Positions 27,357 to 37,199 of a stretch of 64,000 nt of DNA are shown here, in pieces. Position numbers and translations under genes: made by a program. The stretch spans positions 6,076,001-6,140,000 of the forward strand of contig NZ_CP009287.1 in assembly GCF_000758705.1 (NCBI RefSeq). Reading direction: 5' to 3'. This DNA is from Paenibacillus graminis (lineage in GTDB: Bacteria > Bacillota > Bacilli > Paenibacillales > Paenibacillaceae). The notes beneath the pieces are model-generated. The model did not search any database, was not told the origin of the DNA, and saw only the letters and a program-made list of their open reading frames with translations. Each line of letters starts with the position of its first letter. Position 1 is the stretch's first letter.

Positions 27357-28943
27357 TCAAGGAGCAGTTTCCAGGAACTTCGCGGTCGGGTTCTTCTCCA
27401 TAGCGGTACGCATCGCGTATTCGTTCTCGAAGAGTACCACATAATTGCCTTTCTTGTCCGTAACGAGTGTGGAATTGATGCGGAACTTGCTTGGGTCCGG
27501 CTTGTTCTCATCCACAATCCAACGCGCGAACTGATAGCTCATCCGCTGCAGCTGCACCTCCACGCCATACTCGCCTTTCATGCGGTATTCGAAGACCTCG
27601 AACTGCAGTTGTCCGACTACGCCCAGAAGAATATCGTCGAAATTGACCGTGCGGAACACCTGAATCATGCCCTCCTCGGTCAGCTGGTCGATCCCCTTCT
27701 GGAACTGCTTCGATTTCAGCGCGTTTTTGATGCTTACTTTGGAAAAAATCTCAGGCGAGAACGTCGGCAGTTCGTCGAACTCAATATCACCGGCCTGGCT
27801 CAGCGTATCCCCAATGCGGAAAATACCGGGATCGAACAGCCCGATAATATCCCCCGGAAAAGCCTCTTCGACAATATCCCGGTCCTGGGCCAGGAATTGC
27901 TGCGGCTGGGACAGCTTAATATCCTTGCCCGCACGCACATGCTTCACACTCATTCCGCGCTCGAATTTGCCGGATACAATCCGCAGGAAGGCGATCCGGT
28001 CACGATGGGCCGGGTTCATGTTTGCCTGGATTTTGAACACATAGCCGGTAAATTTCTCGTTCGTCGGTTCTACGGAACCGGCAGTACTGCGGCGCGGCTC
28101 CGGCTTCGGTGCCAGTTCCAGGAAGTTGTCCAGGAAAGTCTGTACGCCAAAATTATTAATCGCACTGCCGAAGAATACCGGTGTCAGCTCACCGCGCAGC
28201 ACCTTTTCATAGTCAAAAGCATCTCCGGCCACGTCAAGCAGCTCCAGATCCTGGCACAGCTGGTCATGCAGGTATTCTCCGGCCATCTCGCGGATAATCG
28301 GGTCATTATAGCTTTCTACCTTTTGAACCTTAATTACAGAGTGGTCGTCGCCTTGGAACAGCTCTACTTGATTTTTCATCCGGTCATATACGCCGCACAG
28401 CTCGCGTCCGCCCCCGATCGGCCAGTTCATCGGTACGGAGCGGATGCCCAGCACATTCTCCAGCTCTTCCATCAGCTCGAACGGACTTTGGCCTTCACGG
28501 TCAAGCTTGTTGATAAATGTAAAAATCGGGATGCCCCGTTTGGCGCAGACCTGGAACAGCTTAATCGTCTGGGCTTCCACACCCTTTGCGACGTCGATCA
28601 GCATGACCGCACTGTCCGCAGCCGTTAAGGTACGGTAGGTGTCCTCACTGAAATCCTGGTGACCCGGAGTATCCAGAATGTTCACCCGGTGACCCATGTA
28701 GTCAAATTGCATCACGGAGGAGGTTACCGAGATTCCGCGCTGCTTCTCAATTTCCATCCAGTCACTTGTCGCATGCTTGCTCGCTTTACGGGCCTTAACC
28801 GACCCCGCCAAGCGGATCGCACCCCCGAACAGCAGCAGCTTCTCCGTCAATGTTGTTTTCCCCGCATCCGGGTGGGAAATGATCGCAAACGTTCTGCGTT
28901 TGTCCACTTCCTGTTGCAGCTTCTGATCCAGTGCCTTATTCAT
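27357..28943 (-). CDS. prfC: Peptide chain release factor 3
   Basis: This 528-residue translational GTPase has G1 SHPDAGKTTLTEK, G2 around RGISVTSSVMQF, G3 DTPGHQDF and G4 FINKLDRE, followed by the RF3-specific domains 2 and 3. RF3 recycles RF1 and RF2 from the ribosome after termination. The start at 28943 (MNKALDQK) has GAAGGGAT about 9 nt upstream; the frame is open 14 codons further without a better site. It is transcribed alone on the minus strand, convergent with sspI, with which it shares the terminator region. Confidence 0.95.
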   Translation of the reverse strand: MNKALDQKLQQEVDKRRTFAIISHPDAGKTTLTEKLLLFGGAIRLAGSVKARKASKHATSDWMEIEKQRGISVTSSVMQFDYMGHRVNILDTPGHQDFSEDTYRTLTAADSAVMLIDVAKGVEAQTIKLFQVCAKRGIPIFTFINKLDREGQSPFELMEELENVLGIRSVPMNWPIGGGRELCGVYDRMKNQVELFQGDDHSVIKVQKVESYNDPIIREMAGEYLHDQLCQDLELLDVAGDAFDYEKVLRGELTPVFFGSAINNFGVQTFLDNFLELAPKPEPRRSTAGSVEPTNEKFTGYVFKIQANMNPAHRDRIAFLRIVSGKFERGMSVKHVRAGKDIKLSQPQQFLAQDRDIVEEAFPGDIIGLFDPGIFRIGDTLSQAGDIEFDELPTFSPEIFSKVSIKNALKSKQFQKGIDQLTEEGMIQVFRTVNFDDILLGVVGQLQFEVFEYRMKGEYGVEVQLQRMSYQFARWIVDENKPDPSKFRINSTLVTDKKGNYVVLFENEYAMRTAMEKNPTAKFLETAP

Positions 28944-29306
28944 TGCACATATCCCTTCATATATAAATTCATGCTTCTCTTCCATTGCCGGTTACCCATC
29001 AAATCGGTGCTCTGCTCATTTGTACAAATCCCTTCATCGGTGAATTGCCGTTGCCACAGTACCTTTATCGTTACATTTCCGCTTCTGTTGAAAGCATCCT
29101 TTTCAGTATAACAAAATCCGGGGAAGATTATCTACATCTAAGCGGGGGAAGGTAAATTATCTTGAATAAAGTGGACTTAAGTTTGATTAAAATAGGCTGA
29201 GGCCGTAACTTCGGTGAATAGTTGGATTTTCGGCGCCACTTCTGCCATTTTGAAATGCTGCTCTAGTTTGCAGGGGATCCGATTGAGCACATAGGTAAAG
29301 CAAATC
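28944..29306. other. Intergenic stretch without supported gene
   Basis: The sequence contains the leader of the RF3 gene and a low-quality open stretch on the minus strand (PCKLEQHFKMAEVAPKIQLF) with no ribosome site. I cannot assign a function. Confidence 0.3.
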
Positions 29307-29439
29307 TTACAACTCTTCAAATTCCTGCTCCATAAGCCTCGTTGTCCAATTCCCGGCTGCTTCGGTTATTTTTCGATTTAATGGACGGTACTCCGGATCT
29401 GTGGAGATAACCTTTACATCTGGAGAGATATTTCCGTTT
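29307..29439 (-). pseudogene. C-terminal remnant of an unknown gene
   Basis: A frame of about 44 codons reads like the end of a real protein (NGNISPDVKVISTDPEYRP, then KITEAAGNWTTRLMEQEFEE) and ends at TAA 29307-29309. It starts directly at the zwf terminator hairpin, with no start codon or ribosome site, so the rest of the gene has been lost. I do not recognise the family. Confidence 0.35.
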
Positions 29440-29472
29440 AAAATCCCCCTGCAGCCTCTGCAGGGGGATTTT
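29440..29472 (-). terminator. Intrinsic terminator of zwf, 15-bp perfect stem
   Basis: AAAATCCCCCTGCAG (29440-29454) and CTGCAGGGGGATTTT (29458-29472) are perfectly complementary around a 3-nt loop. It follows the zwf stop on the minus strand. Confidence 0.88.
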
Positions 29473-29502
29473 CTTCACACCATATATCATTTACAGAATG
29501 AA

Positions 29503-31053
29503 CTAGCTGTTAGCCTGCCACACCACGTTGTCCTCATCCTGTCCGTTGACCGGCCACCAGTGGAAGCCTTCACGGGCCAGCAGCTGATCAGCTTCAACCG
29601 GTCCCCAGGAGCCAGCCGGATAGGAGGCCAGATCGCCGGTGCCTTCCCTCCAAGCCTGGGCAATACGGTCCACAAAGGACCAGGCCGACGACACTTCATC
29701 CCAACGGGTGAAGTAGGTCGAATCGCCGCGTGCCGCATCATGCAGCAGGCGCTCGTAGGCTTCCGGTGAGTTGATGCCCACCATGCAGCTCTGGCAGAAG
29801 TCCATGGCGAGCGGCTGGATTTCCGACTCCGAGCCCGGCTTCTTGGCGTTGATCTTCACGTATATGCCTTCCATCGGATTCACGCGAATGACGAGGAGGT
29901 TTGGTTCGAGCTTATGCTTTTGGCCCAAATAGACGTTGGTCGGCATACCCTTGAACTCCACTACCACTTCTGTTGTCTTCACGGGCAGTCGTTTGCCGGT
30001 GCGGATGTAGAACGGTACACCCGCCCAGCGGAAGTTATCCACAAATACACGGGCTGCAAAATAGGTCTCCGTATTCGACTCCGGATCAACCTTGTCTTCC
30101 TGGCGGTAAGCCGGGAGGGTCTTGCCTTTGTAGAGGCCTTGCGTATATTGTCCGCGCACCACATTCTCATGGACTTCCCCGGAGGAAGCGTAAGGCCGCA
30201 GGGAACGGAGCACTTTGACCTTCTCATCACGGATATCTTCAGCCAAGAGACGGCTCGGCGGTTCCATCGCGATCATCGTCAGCAGCTGCAGCATATGGTT
30301 CTGGCCCATATCGCGCAACGCACCGGCATGGTCATAATATCCGCCGCGTTCTTCCACACCGACGGTTTCACCGAGGGTAATCTGGATATTGGCAATATGC
30401 TTATTGTTCCAGAGCGGTTCGAAGAAAGCATTGGCAAACCGGATGACTTCAATGTTCTGCACCATTTCTTTGCCCAGGTAATGGTCAATCCGGTAAATTT
30501 CCTCTTCCTTGAACACCTGGCGGATCTGCTCGTTCAGCTGTTCTGCAGATTCCAGATTGTAGCCGAACGGCTTCTCGATGACGAGACGGTTCCAGCCCCG
30601 GGTCTGCAGCATGCCGCCAGCCTTGAGGTTGAACGAGACACTGCCGAACAGCTCGGGAGCGAGGGCGAGATAGAACATCCGGTTGCCCGGAATCCGGAAC
30701 TTCTCTTCCAGCGCTTCAGTCTGCGCGTTCAGCTCACGGAAGCCTTCAATATTGTTGATGTCCAGAGACTTGTATTCAAAATGCTGTACGAACTCATTCC
30801 ATTCGGCTGCATCTCCCGCTTGGTAGCGGCAGAATTCCTGAATCGATTCCTTCACATCTTCACGGAATTCTTCTTGGGTACGGGGACGCCGAGCCACGCC
30901 AATGACCGCGAAATCATGGGTTAGCTTGCCTTCACGGTACAAACTGTAAATCGCCGGGAAAAGCTTGCGGCGGGCCAGATCTCCGGTTGCCCCAAAGATA
31001 AAGAATACAGCACCGGGTGTATGCAGTGCATCAAGGGTTTGATTTTCAGCCAT
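29503..31053 (-). CDS. zwf: Glucose-6-phosphate 1-dehydrogenase
   Basis: This is a 516-residue enzyme of the usual family length. It has the nucleotide-binding block IFGATGDLARRKLFPAIYSL, the active-site signature RIDHYLGKEMVQN, and substrate-binding blocks such as RWAGVPFYIRTGKRLP. It oxidises glucose 6-phosphate with NADP at the start of the pentose phosphate pathway. The ATG at 31053 follows GAGGAG. It is monocistronic, with a perfect 15-bp terminator. A Fur-box-like sequence lies 31 bp upstream of the start codon. Confidence 0.96.
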   Translation of the reverse strand: MAENQTLDALHTPGAVFFIFGATGDLARRKLFPAIYSLYREGKLTHDFAVIGVARRPRTQEEFREDVKESIQEFCRYQAGDAAEWNEFVQHFEYKSLDINNIEGFRELNAQTEALEEKFRIPGNRMFYLALAPELFGSVSFNLKAGGMLQTRGWNRLVIEKPFGYNLESAEQLNEQIRQVFKEEEIYRIDHYLGKEMVQNIEVIRFANAFFEPLWNNKHIANIQITLGETVGVEERGGYYDHAGALRDMGQNHMLQLLTMIAMEPPSRLLAEDIRDEKVKVLRSLRPYASSGEVHENVVRGQYTQGLYKGKTLPAYRQEDKVDPESNTETYFAARVFVDNFRWAGVPFYIRTGKRLPVKTTEVVVEFKGMPTNVYLGQKHKLEPNLLVIRVNPMEGIYVKINAKKPGSESEIQPLAMDFCQSCMVGINSPEAYERLLHDAARGDSTYFTRWDEVSSAWSFVDRIAQAWREGTGDLASYPAGSWGPVEADQLLAREGFHWWPVNGQDEDNVVWQANS

Positions 31054-31083
31054 GGCTCCTCATCTCTCTGTATGTAATATAGT

Positions 31084-31098
31084 TGACAATCATTCTCA
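31084..31098 (-). promoter_or_regulatory. Fur-box-like 7-1-7 palindrome upstream of zwf
   Basis: On the minus strand the sequence is TGAGAATGATTGTCA, which matches the Gram-positive Fur-type 7-1-7 consensus TGATAATNATTATCA except at one position in each half. It lies 31-45 bp before the zwf start, where it would cover promoter elements. The regulator could be Fur, PerR or Zur; the sequence fits Fur best. Confidence 0.5.
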
Positions 31099-31509
31099 AC
31101 GCCGGACAGTTCATAAAAACGCGACGGCGTGATGTAATTTTATCATATTCGCTCTAAGGATGCTATCACATTCCTGACAGTTTTTCTCGGGATTTCGCAA
31201 ATTTCCATTACTCTTTCTTATCTGTTTATGCGCTCCCGCTTATAGGACCATGAAGCCTGCCACTCACACACATATTATAACCTCATGCCAAAGGCTCCGC
31301 AACGCAGAGCCCGCGTGTAGAGTTTTCCACCGGGATGCCCTCTCTAACATCTAAAATATCACATTAGAGTATCCCTAAAACTTTCACCAATCGCACTGCA
31401 AGCACAACTAAAGCCGTCCACAGGATATGATATCCGCGCAACGGCTTATCTGGTAGTTAAAGTCTGGCATACCCTCAAACGAGAACCCGGCCGCTTGTGA
31501 TTTACAAGC
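31099..31509. other. Non-coding stretch upstream of zwf
   Basis: No gene is supported. Near 31413-31446 a partial hairpin (AGCCGT with ACGGCT, inner GGATAT/ATATCC) may act as terminator of the YwmB-like gene, but its T run is poor. Confidence 0.4.
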
Positions 31510-32343
31510 TTAATATTCAATCGTGATCAAAGGCAAACCTATCGTTACCCGGTTGGTATTATTGTTCCCGTTCGTATGAACCGCAAGCTGGAGAGCAAGG
31601 GCATGCCTCCCGCTGCGGACGGTGCGTTCAAGCCCTGGCACACTGTAGGAGCGGCTGTATGTAGTGTTATCTTCATAGCTTTCTTCCGGGTTCATACCGG
31701 GGAGCTGTTCCTGGAGCGATTGCTCTATGGAAAATAGTGCATCCCCCGCGCCGCCCTGCTCCTTCGCGGCACCCTGCAGCGAGGCGTTCCACTCCGCCGC
31801 AATTCCGGCTTGCAGCAGCTTCTGCCCGGCAGACGCCGCAGCGGCCGGAAGCTCCGGCGTCTGCCGCAGATCTGCCGTCTCGAAGGTTACGATCACATAG
31901 CTGCGTCCGCCTCCCAGCTCGCTCCAGAACAACGAAACCTTCGCTCCGGCAAGAGCGGCAGCTGCGCGAGAGGTCACATGCCCGTCTTCGTCAGACACGC
32001 TGACCTTCCCAAGCCCGAGCTTCCCGGCAAGGCGCTCTGCCGCATCTGCAGCGGATGCACCCGATGCGCCGCTGGTTTCACCTTGCCACTTCAATACGAG
32101 CCGGAGCGGGGAATCCGGCAGAGTGGCTGCACTGCCAAGAGTAGTTAGCATTGAGAGTGAGCCGGCAAGGCCTTTATCATCGGCGCCCGCTGCATGTCCA
32201 TCAACTGCTGGCGAAGACAGAGGTACGGATGAACCGGCTCCCTCCGGGCTGCGGAACCCTGCCATAAGCACCGCCGCTATGCCGAGCCCTATCAGCAGTA
32301 TTGCTCCTTTGCCTGCACCTCTGCTTGTTCCTCTGTTCCCCAT
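31510..32343 (-). CDS. YwmB-like secreted protein
   Basis: This 277-residue protein has an N-terminal membrane segment ([17 protein letters not shown]), an Ala/Gly-rich linker and a body with the end pattern [18 protein letters not shown], then [12 protein letters not shown]. That ending is typical of the YwmB family of Bacillus relatives. YwmB proteins are exported and of unknown function, sometimes annotated as TATA-box-binding-like by fold. It lies downstream of liaR on the same strand with a 75-bp gap; co-transcription is possible but not shown. Confidence 0.65.
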   Translation of the reverse strand: MGNRGTSRGAGKGAILLIGLGIAAVLMAGFRSPEGAGSSVPLSSPAVDGHAAGADDKGLAGSLSMLTTLGSAATLPDSPLRLVLKWQGETSGASGASAADAAERLAGKLGLGKVSVSDEDGHVTSRAAAALAGAKVSLFWSELGGGRSYVIVTFETADLRQTPELPAAAASAGQKLLQAGIAAEWNASLQGAAKEQGGAGDALFSIEQSLQEQLPGMNPEESYEDNTTYSRSYSVPGLERTVRSGRHALALQLAVHTNGNNNTNRVTIGLPLITIEY

Positions 32344-32418
32344 CTTCCATCTTCCTCTCCATCCGGTCTAGTAATCTACTAAACAGGATAACCAGGAAGA
32401 AAGATTATATACCTGCAG

Positions 32419-33081
32419 CTATTCTGCAAGTCCGTTCTTATAGGCATAAATGGCCGCCTGGGTGCGATCCTCCACACCCAGCTTGGCAAGAATATTCGTC
32501 ACATGGAATTTCACAGTCTTAATGCCAATGATTAGCTGGTCGGCAATATCCTGATTGGATCTGCCCTGAGCCAGCAGCTTGAGCACTTCCATCTCGCGTT
32601 CGGTAAGCTCCTTGTAAGCTGGCGATTCGCTGCCTTTGGCATTGGAGCGGAACCGGTTCATCATTTTGGAAGCGACCTGCGACTCCAGCACCGACTGGCC
32701 TCTTGCGGCTGCGCGGATCGCATCTGCTACTTCACTTGCCCGCGAGGTCTTCAGCAGGTAGCTGAATGCACCGGCTTCAATTACCGGATACATTTTCTCG
32801 TCATCCAGATAACTGGTCAGCACAATGACTTTACAATCCGGGTACAGCTTCAGCAGTTGTCTTGTCGTTTCAATCCCGTCCATGCCATCCATTACCAGAT
32901 CCATCAGGACCACGTCAGGGTTGTACTCCTGAGCAAGCCGGATGCCTTCTTCTCCGCTTCCGGCCTCGCCCACCACTTCTATTCCATCCTCGGTGCCAAG
33001 CACCGCAGCAAGTCCAATCCGGACCATTTCGTGATCGTCCACAAGCAGTACTTTAATCGCTTCCGCTTCCTCCATCTCCAT
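32419..33081 (-). CDS. liaR: LiaR-type response regulator (NarL/FixJ family)
   Basis: This 220-residue regulator has a receiver domain ([13 protein letters not shown], phosphoacceptor in [15 protein letters not shown], Lys in [10 protein letters not shown]) and a LuxR-type helix-turn-helix ([40 protein letters not shown]). The sequence closely follows LiaR/VraR. With LiaS and LiaF encoded just upstream it forms the cell-envelope stress system that responds to lipid II-binding antibiotics. An AGGAGG lies 10 nt before the ATG; the gap to liaS is 14 bp. Confidence 0.92.
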   Translation of the reverse strand: MEMEEAEAIKVLLVDDHEMVRIGLAAVLGTEDGIEVVGEAGSGEEGIRLAQEYNPDVVLMDLVMDGMDGIETTRQLLKLYPDCKVIVLTSYLDDEKMYPVIEAGAFSYLLKTSRASEVADAIRAAARGQSVLESQVASKMMNRFRSNAKGSESPAYKELTEREMEVLKLLAQGRSNQDIADQLIIGIKTVKFHVTNILAKLGVEDRTQAAIYAYKNGLAE

Positions 33082-33095
33082 GGCACCCTTGCCTC

Positions 33096-34130
33096 CTATT
33101 CATTGACTAATGGTACAGTAATCTCGATCCGCATGCCTTTACCCGGGGCGGTAATGAACTGGATCGAGCCCCCGGTTTCGTTAATCCGCTCCTGCATATT
33201 GGACAGGCCGTAGGATGTCTGCTTGCTCTCATCCATCTCGAAGCCGACCCCGTCATCCCGCAGGGTGAGCCGGACGGTATCGCCCCGGCGGTGCAGCCGG
33301 ATCTCCATCTTTTCTGCCTTGGCGTGGCGGAGTGTGTTGGAGATCGCTTCCTGCACGATGCGGAACAAGTGATTCTCCACACCCTTCATCAGCTGCACAT
33401 CCGGGTCCATCTCGAATACGATGTCAATCGGAACCTTGATCTCCAACTCCTTGATCAGCTCTTGAAGCCCCTCCCGCAATCCTTTGCCCTCCAGATAGAC
33501 CGGACGCAGGTGCAGCAGCAGCGCGCGCATCTCGGACTGGGCAACGGCCGACATCTCTTCAATCAGCGCAATTTGCCGCTGCGCCTTGTCAAAGTCTTTT
33601 TCCAGCGTCCGCCCTACTGCCGTTGCCGTCATGGAGATGGCGAACAGCTGCTGGGACACAGCATCATGCAGTTCCCGGGCCAGCCGCTGCCGTTCTTCCA
33701 TAATCGCGGATACGCGGGCCTGCTCGGCAAGCTTGGCATTGTTGGTAGAGAGCCGCTGCAGCGTGTTCACCTGGTTCTCCCATTTGCCGCTGATCCGGCT
33801 GAGCTGTCCGCTGAGCCTGCCCAGTTCATCATTGCCGAGATCCGGCATGGCCGGAGTCAAATTCCCTTTTTCCCAGGCTACCAGGGTAGCCCGCAGCCGC
33901 TCCAGCTTCCGTTTGGTGCGAAATCCTTGGTAGAAGCCAAAAACAATGCCGAACACCACAGGCAATAGAATCAGCGTGACCGCTGTTCTTACTCCGATTC
34001 TCCAATCCTCAAACGGCTGCAAATATCCATATGTATACATAATGTACAGGATAACGAGCAGCATGACCAAAGAGAACAGAGCCCCCTCACCCATGCTGCG
34101 CGTAACCATATTGCTGCTTTTTTTGCCCAT
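33096..34130 (-). CDS. liaS: LiaS-type sensor histidine kinase
   Basis: This 344-residue kinase has two membrane helices near the N-terminus (about 16-36 and 47-67) with a very short extracellular loop, as in intramembrane-sensing LiaS/VraS. A HAMP-like linker follows, then HisKA_3 with the phospho-His in [20 protein letters not shown], and an HATPase domain ([28 protein letters not shown]). It is encoded between LiaF and LiaR in one transcription unit. LiaF is expected to keep it inactive until envelope stress occurs. Confidence 0.92.
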   Translation of the reverse strand: MGKKSSNMVTRSMGEGALFSLVMLLVILYIMYTYGYLQPFEDWRIGVRTAVTLILLPVVFGIVFGFYQGFRTKRKLERLRATLVAWEKGNLTPAMPDLGNDELGRLSGQLSRISGKWENQVNTLQRLSTNNAKLAEQARVSAIMEERQRLARELHDAVSQQLFAISMTATAVGRTLEKDFDKAQRQIALIEEMSAVAQSEMRALLLHLRPVYLEGKGLREGLQELIKELEIKVPIDIVFEMDPDVQLMKGVENHLFRIVQEAISNTLRHAKAEKMEIRLHRRGDTVRLTLRDDGVGFEMDESKQTSYGLSNMQERINETGGSIQFITAPGKGMRIEITVPLVNE

Positions 34131-34169
34131 GCCGGGAAGCTCTCCTTCTTGGTTTAGTGTCAGGGATGC

Positions 34170-34817
34170 TCAGTCTGCCCGTACATCCAGGTCACCCATT
34201 AGATAAGAAATATTGAATTTCACTTTCTGCGCACAGCTGTCATAGTTAGCCGATTTCCAGTTCAACCGGTTCAACATGCCCGTATCGCGGTGGCTCCCGA
34301 ACTCAATAGAGCCGAACAGCACAAAGGCTTCGATCTCCACCCCGTAATCCTCGGACAGATGAATATCCGTGTCGCCAAAAATCCCCTGGAACAGCATCAC
34401 TGTCTCCGGGTCCTCCGCCATAGCCAGCGACAAATCAATATCCGCCTCCCCCAGCACATGCCAGGCACTCAGGCTGCGCATGACCCAAGGTGACAGATCC
34501 CAGTCAAACCTGGACGAGAAGCTTTGCTTCTGCATAAACCCGCCCCTGCGCTGCATCCGTCTGGATTTCACAAAAAACATCCCCAGAGAGATCAGGCAAA
34601 TTCCGAGTACCAGTAGCAGATGATCCAGCATCAGCAGCACGGCCCCAACCCCCAGGAGCTTATACCCCTGCTTGACCTTGCCCGACGTTGTCCGGTAAAC
34701 CCCGAGCAGCAGGAACAGAAGCGCGACAATGGAGAAAAATCCGAGCCATCTGCCAAATATCATCAAGCAGCCGACGCCGATCAGTCCAATGGCAATCATA
34801 CGGTTCCGTTTATCCAT
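34170..34817 (-). CDS. liaF: LiaF-type membrane regulator of LiaS
   Basis: This 215-residue protein has N-terminal membrane helices (about residues 5-90: RMIAIGLIGVGCLMIFGRWLG and following) and a C-terminal cytoplasmic YvqF/LiaF-like domain (residues about 120-215, GDTDIHLSEDYGVEIEAFVLFGSIEF). The start at 34817 follows AGGAGGTG at 5 nt; the ORF is open 16 codons upstream without a site. LiaF inhibits LiaS in the absence of stress. It is the first gene of liaF-liaS-liaR. Confidence 0.9.
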   Translation of the reverse strand: MDKRNRMIAIGLIGVGCLMIFGRWLGFFSIVALLFLLLGVYRTTSGKVKQGYKLLGVGAVLLMLDHLLLVLGICLISLGMFFVKSRRMQRRGGFMQKQSFSSRFDWDLSPWVMRSLSAWHVLGEADIDLSLAMAEDPETVMLFQGIFGDTDIHLSEDYGVEIEAFVLFGSIEFGSHRDTGMLNRLNWKSANYDSCAQKVKFNISYLMGDLDVRAD

Positions 34818-34865
34818 TTCGCACCTCCTATAAGTTTTGCGGAGCAAAACTCTCTTCGTAAGCAT

Positions 34866-35187
34866 GTTTTAACTGTACTTCCTACAATTAAAAGCCTCAA
34901 ATTTGTTCAAAAGCCAAGCTAATTGTACTCTCTACACTTAAAAAGACTGCAATGCTATAAATAAGCGATTTTAGCCAATTTTAACTGCACAAATTATATT
35001 TAAGTTAAAAGCACGGGGTTCCCACCCTTTTAACTGCAGAAAATACAATTCGCTAGGATGTCTAAAAGCTAGCTGGGGTTTATCTGTGGTTCAACAAATC
35101 AGGCATAAGGATTAGTACACGATGTCGACGCTTTTAATTGAATTGCAGGGTTCATAAGGTTCTGCAGCGTTGCCCGCATCCCGCTAC
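34866..35187. repeat. Intergenic stretch with repeated TTTTAACTG motifs
   Basis: No gene is supported. TTTTAACTG occurs exactly at 34867, 34979 and 35028, each followed by an A/T-rich tract ending in a form of ACAATT. A related copy (TAATTGTACTCTCTACACTT) lies near 34920. These look like a family of short intergenic repeats. Confidence 0.45.
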
Positions 35188-35228
35188 AAAAGCCATACCG
35201 GTATGGGAGATCCATACCGTATGGCTTT
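35188..35228 (-). terminator. Intrinsic terminator of the pspA operon
   Basis: The arms 35188-35206 and 35212-35228 pair over 17 positions with one bulged base (AAAGCCATAC.. with ..GTATGGCTTT). T residues follow on the minus strand. Confidence 0.8.
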
Positions 35229-35273
35229 ACCTTGATCAGCATATCATATCTGCCTATTGTTTAGGAACAGGCT

Positions 35274-35981
35274 TTATTTTTCTTTTTTATCCAATGAAGG
35301 AGAAGATGGAGTAGTGTTCAGCTTGCTCTTCAGTGCAGCGAGCTGTTCTTCCACTTTCAGCTGCTTTTCGGCATCAACCGGTTTGCTGTATGCTGTTGCC
35401 GAAGGGCTGTAAGGCGCACGCAGCACATCTGCCTCTGCTTCAAGCTGCATGATTTTTTCTTCCATACGGTGGAAGCCCAGGGACGCGCTGCCGCTCTCGA
35501 TGGCATGAACACTGCTGATCTGCGACATTTGCTTTTTGGCCTTAGCCATTTGCGCACGGGAGACCAGTTCATTGCGTTTGTTGCGCAGCTTGTAGAATTC
35601 ATCCTTCATATCATGAAGCTGCTGCACCAGTTCCTTGGCTTGAACCTCTGCCTGAGCGTGAAGCTCGCTGTATTCGGCATGCTTCTGGTCGAAGTAGATT
35701 TTTTCCTCCAGCAGCTTGCGGGTAACTTCTTCCTGGCCATTTTTCAGTGCCAGTTCAGCTTGAGCCGCACGTTGTCCGGATACTTTTGCTGCTTCCTCAA
35801 CACGCTGCTTCATGCGGCGCTCATTGGCCATCTGCTTCGCTACGGTAACCTCAGCTTCGTGAATTTCAGCCTCCATATCACGCAGATATTGGTTCAGCAT
35901 TACGATTGGGTCCTCTACCTTATCCAGCAAGTCATTTACCGACGCCTTTGTCATATCCTTAATCCGTTGAAATACTCCCAT
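35274..35981 (-). CDS. PspA/IM30 (LiaH-like) envelope-stress protein 1
   Basis: This 235-residue protein is almost wholly helical and coiled-coil, with the PspA family start [25 protein letters not shown] and the conserved pattern [14 protein letters not shown]. These ESCRT-III-like proteins form large assemblies on damaged membranes. In Bacillus, LiaH plays this role under LiaR control. The ORF begins 3 nt after the PspC stop and is the last gene of the unit. A Ser/Pro-rich tail (residues 200-235) replaces the last helix of longer relatives. Confidence 0.9.
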   Translation of the reverse strand: MGVFQRIKDMTKASVNDLLDKVEDPIVMLNQYLRDMEAEIHEAEVTVAKQMANERRMKQRVEEAAKVSGQRAAQAELALKNGQEEVTRKLLEEKIYFDQKHAEYSELHAQAEVQAKELVQQLHDMKDEFYKLRNKRNELVSRAQMAKAKKQMSQISSVHAIESGSASLGFHRMEEKIMQLEAEADVLRAPYSPSATAYSKPVDAEKQLKVEEQLAALKSKLNTTPSSPSLDKKEK

Positions 35982-35984
35982 AAT

Positions 35985-36470
35985 TTACACTTCTCCCTTC
36001 TCATATTTAGAAAGTTTTTGTTTGAGTTCTTCTACTTCTTTTTGCAATGCCTTCTTCTCAATGTCTTTCATCATGGCATCAATACCGGAGTCTTGTGCCG
36101 AATAAGCGCCTGCTTTGTCATAACCGGGGTTGTAGCCCGGCTGGCTGCCGTAAGGGCCGTATCCGCCTTGTCCCTGAGGACCATAAGATCCTTGCGGTCC
36201 CCGTCCATGTTCAGGTCTGCCTGCGTATGGGCCGCCATAGGCCCCCCCCGGTGCGCCGGGTCCAGGTCCGAAAGGATTATACTGGGTCGGCTCTTTGGGA
36301 ATAATAAACGCTGCGATGAAGTACACCAGAATGGTGGTTCCGCCGGTAAAAGGAATGCTGACCAGCAGCAGAATCCGGAACAGTGTGGAGTCGATGCCGA
36401 GCGTCTCGGACAATCCACCTGCCAGTCCTGTCATCACCTTGTCACGGGTTGAACGATACAATCGGGTCAT
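35985..36470 (-). CDS. PspC-domain protein with Gly/Pro-rich linker and coiled coil
   Basis: This 161-residue protein begins with a PspC domain (RLYRSTRDKVMTGLAGGLSETLGID and one or two helices through about residue 60). A Gly/Pro/Tyr-rich linker (about 68-125) and a C-terminal coiled coil (KDIEKKALQKEVEELKQKL) follow. The start at 36470 follows AAGGAG at 8 nt. It is flanked by two different PspA genes with gaps of 3-4 nt. The C-terminal coil could dock a PspA protein at the membrane; this is an inference from the arrangement. Confidence 0.88.
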   Translation of the reverse strand: MTRLYRSTRDKVMTGLAGGLSETLGIDSTLFRILLLVSIPFTGGTTILVYFIAAFIIPKEPTQYNPFGPGPGAPGGAYGGPYAGRPEHGRGPQGSYGPQGQGGYGPYGSQPGYNPGYDKAGAYSAQDSGIDAMMKDIEKKALQKEVEELKQKLSKYEKGEV

Positions 36471-36474
36471 AGAA

Positions 36475-37152
36475 CTACTCCTTTCCATCGTTGTTCAGCT
36501 TCTCCTTCAGGCGGGCCATCTCTCTTTCGAGTACGGTCGCCACGGTTTCTCCTGCCTGAATGGCGTATTCCTGCCCCATCCGGCGCAGATCACGCAGGCT
36601 CTTCGCCTCCAGCTCCCAATCGCTCATCCGGTCTTCCAGCCGGCCGAACATCTTGGGAACATCACTGCCGTTGCCATAAGCTGTGGCTCTCTGGTTCATG
36701 CGCTGCTGCAGGCGCAGCGACTCCATCCGTGCTGCATAATACTGACGTTTGCTGTATACCGTCTGATACTCCATTTTCAGCTCGTTCAATTGGCTCTCAA
36801 GCTCAAACAGTGATTGCTGGCTCTGCTCCAGCAGACCGCTGTACTGCTCCAGCTTTTCCTCGTGGATGATCTTCTCCTGCAGCGCCAGCTTGGCCAGATG
36901 ATCCTCGCCCGCCTTCAGTGCCAGCAGTGCCTGCTCTTCACGTTTGTTCCTCATGGCTGTTGCCTGATTAACCTGCAGCTGCAGTTGCTTCGTATGAGCT
37001 GCATATTGCTGGTACAGTCTCTCAGCTTCGGTGATTTCCTCACGGGTCGAATGTAGAAATTGATCGATCAGCTTCACCGGGTCCTGGCTCTGTTCCAGCC
37101 GTTCATTCAAGTTAGCTACGGTAATATCTCTCATGCGGCGAAAAACACTCAT
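36475..37152 (-). CDS. PspA/IM30-family protein 2
   Basis: This 225-residue coiled-coil protein starts MSVFRRMRDITVANLNERLEQSQDPVKLIDQF, as PspA proteins do. It is clearly different from PspA 1, with about the same length but few identical stretches. It ends 4 nt before the PspC start. Two PspA paralogues around a PspC gene suggest a mixed or specialised membrane-repair complex. Confidence 0.88.
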   Translation of the reverse strand: MSVFRRMRDITVANLNERLEQSQDPVKLIDQFLHSTREEITEAERLYQQYAAHTKQLQLQVNQATAMRNKREEQALLALKAGEDHLAKLALQEKIIHEEKLEQYSGLLEQSQQSLFELESQLNELKMEYQTVYSKRQYYAARMESLRLQQRMNQRATAYGNGSDVPKMFGRLEDRMSDWELEAKSLRDLRRMGQEYAIQAGETVATVLEREMARLKEKLNNDGKE

Positions 37153-37199
37153 GATTTCCTGCTCCCTCCCTGCTTCTTAATTAAGTAATCTTCAGTTGC

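Noticed and set aside
27282..28628. 448-codon plus-strand ORF opposite prfC
   Set aside because: It is the antisense of a high-confidence release factor 3 gene; its sequence resembles no protein and has no start signal.
29914..30924. 336-codon plus-strand ORF opposite zwf
   Set aside because: It is antisense to an unambiguous glucose-6-phosphate dehydrogenase gene.
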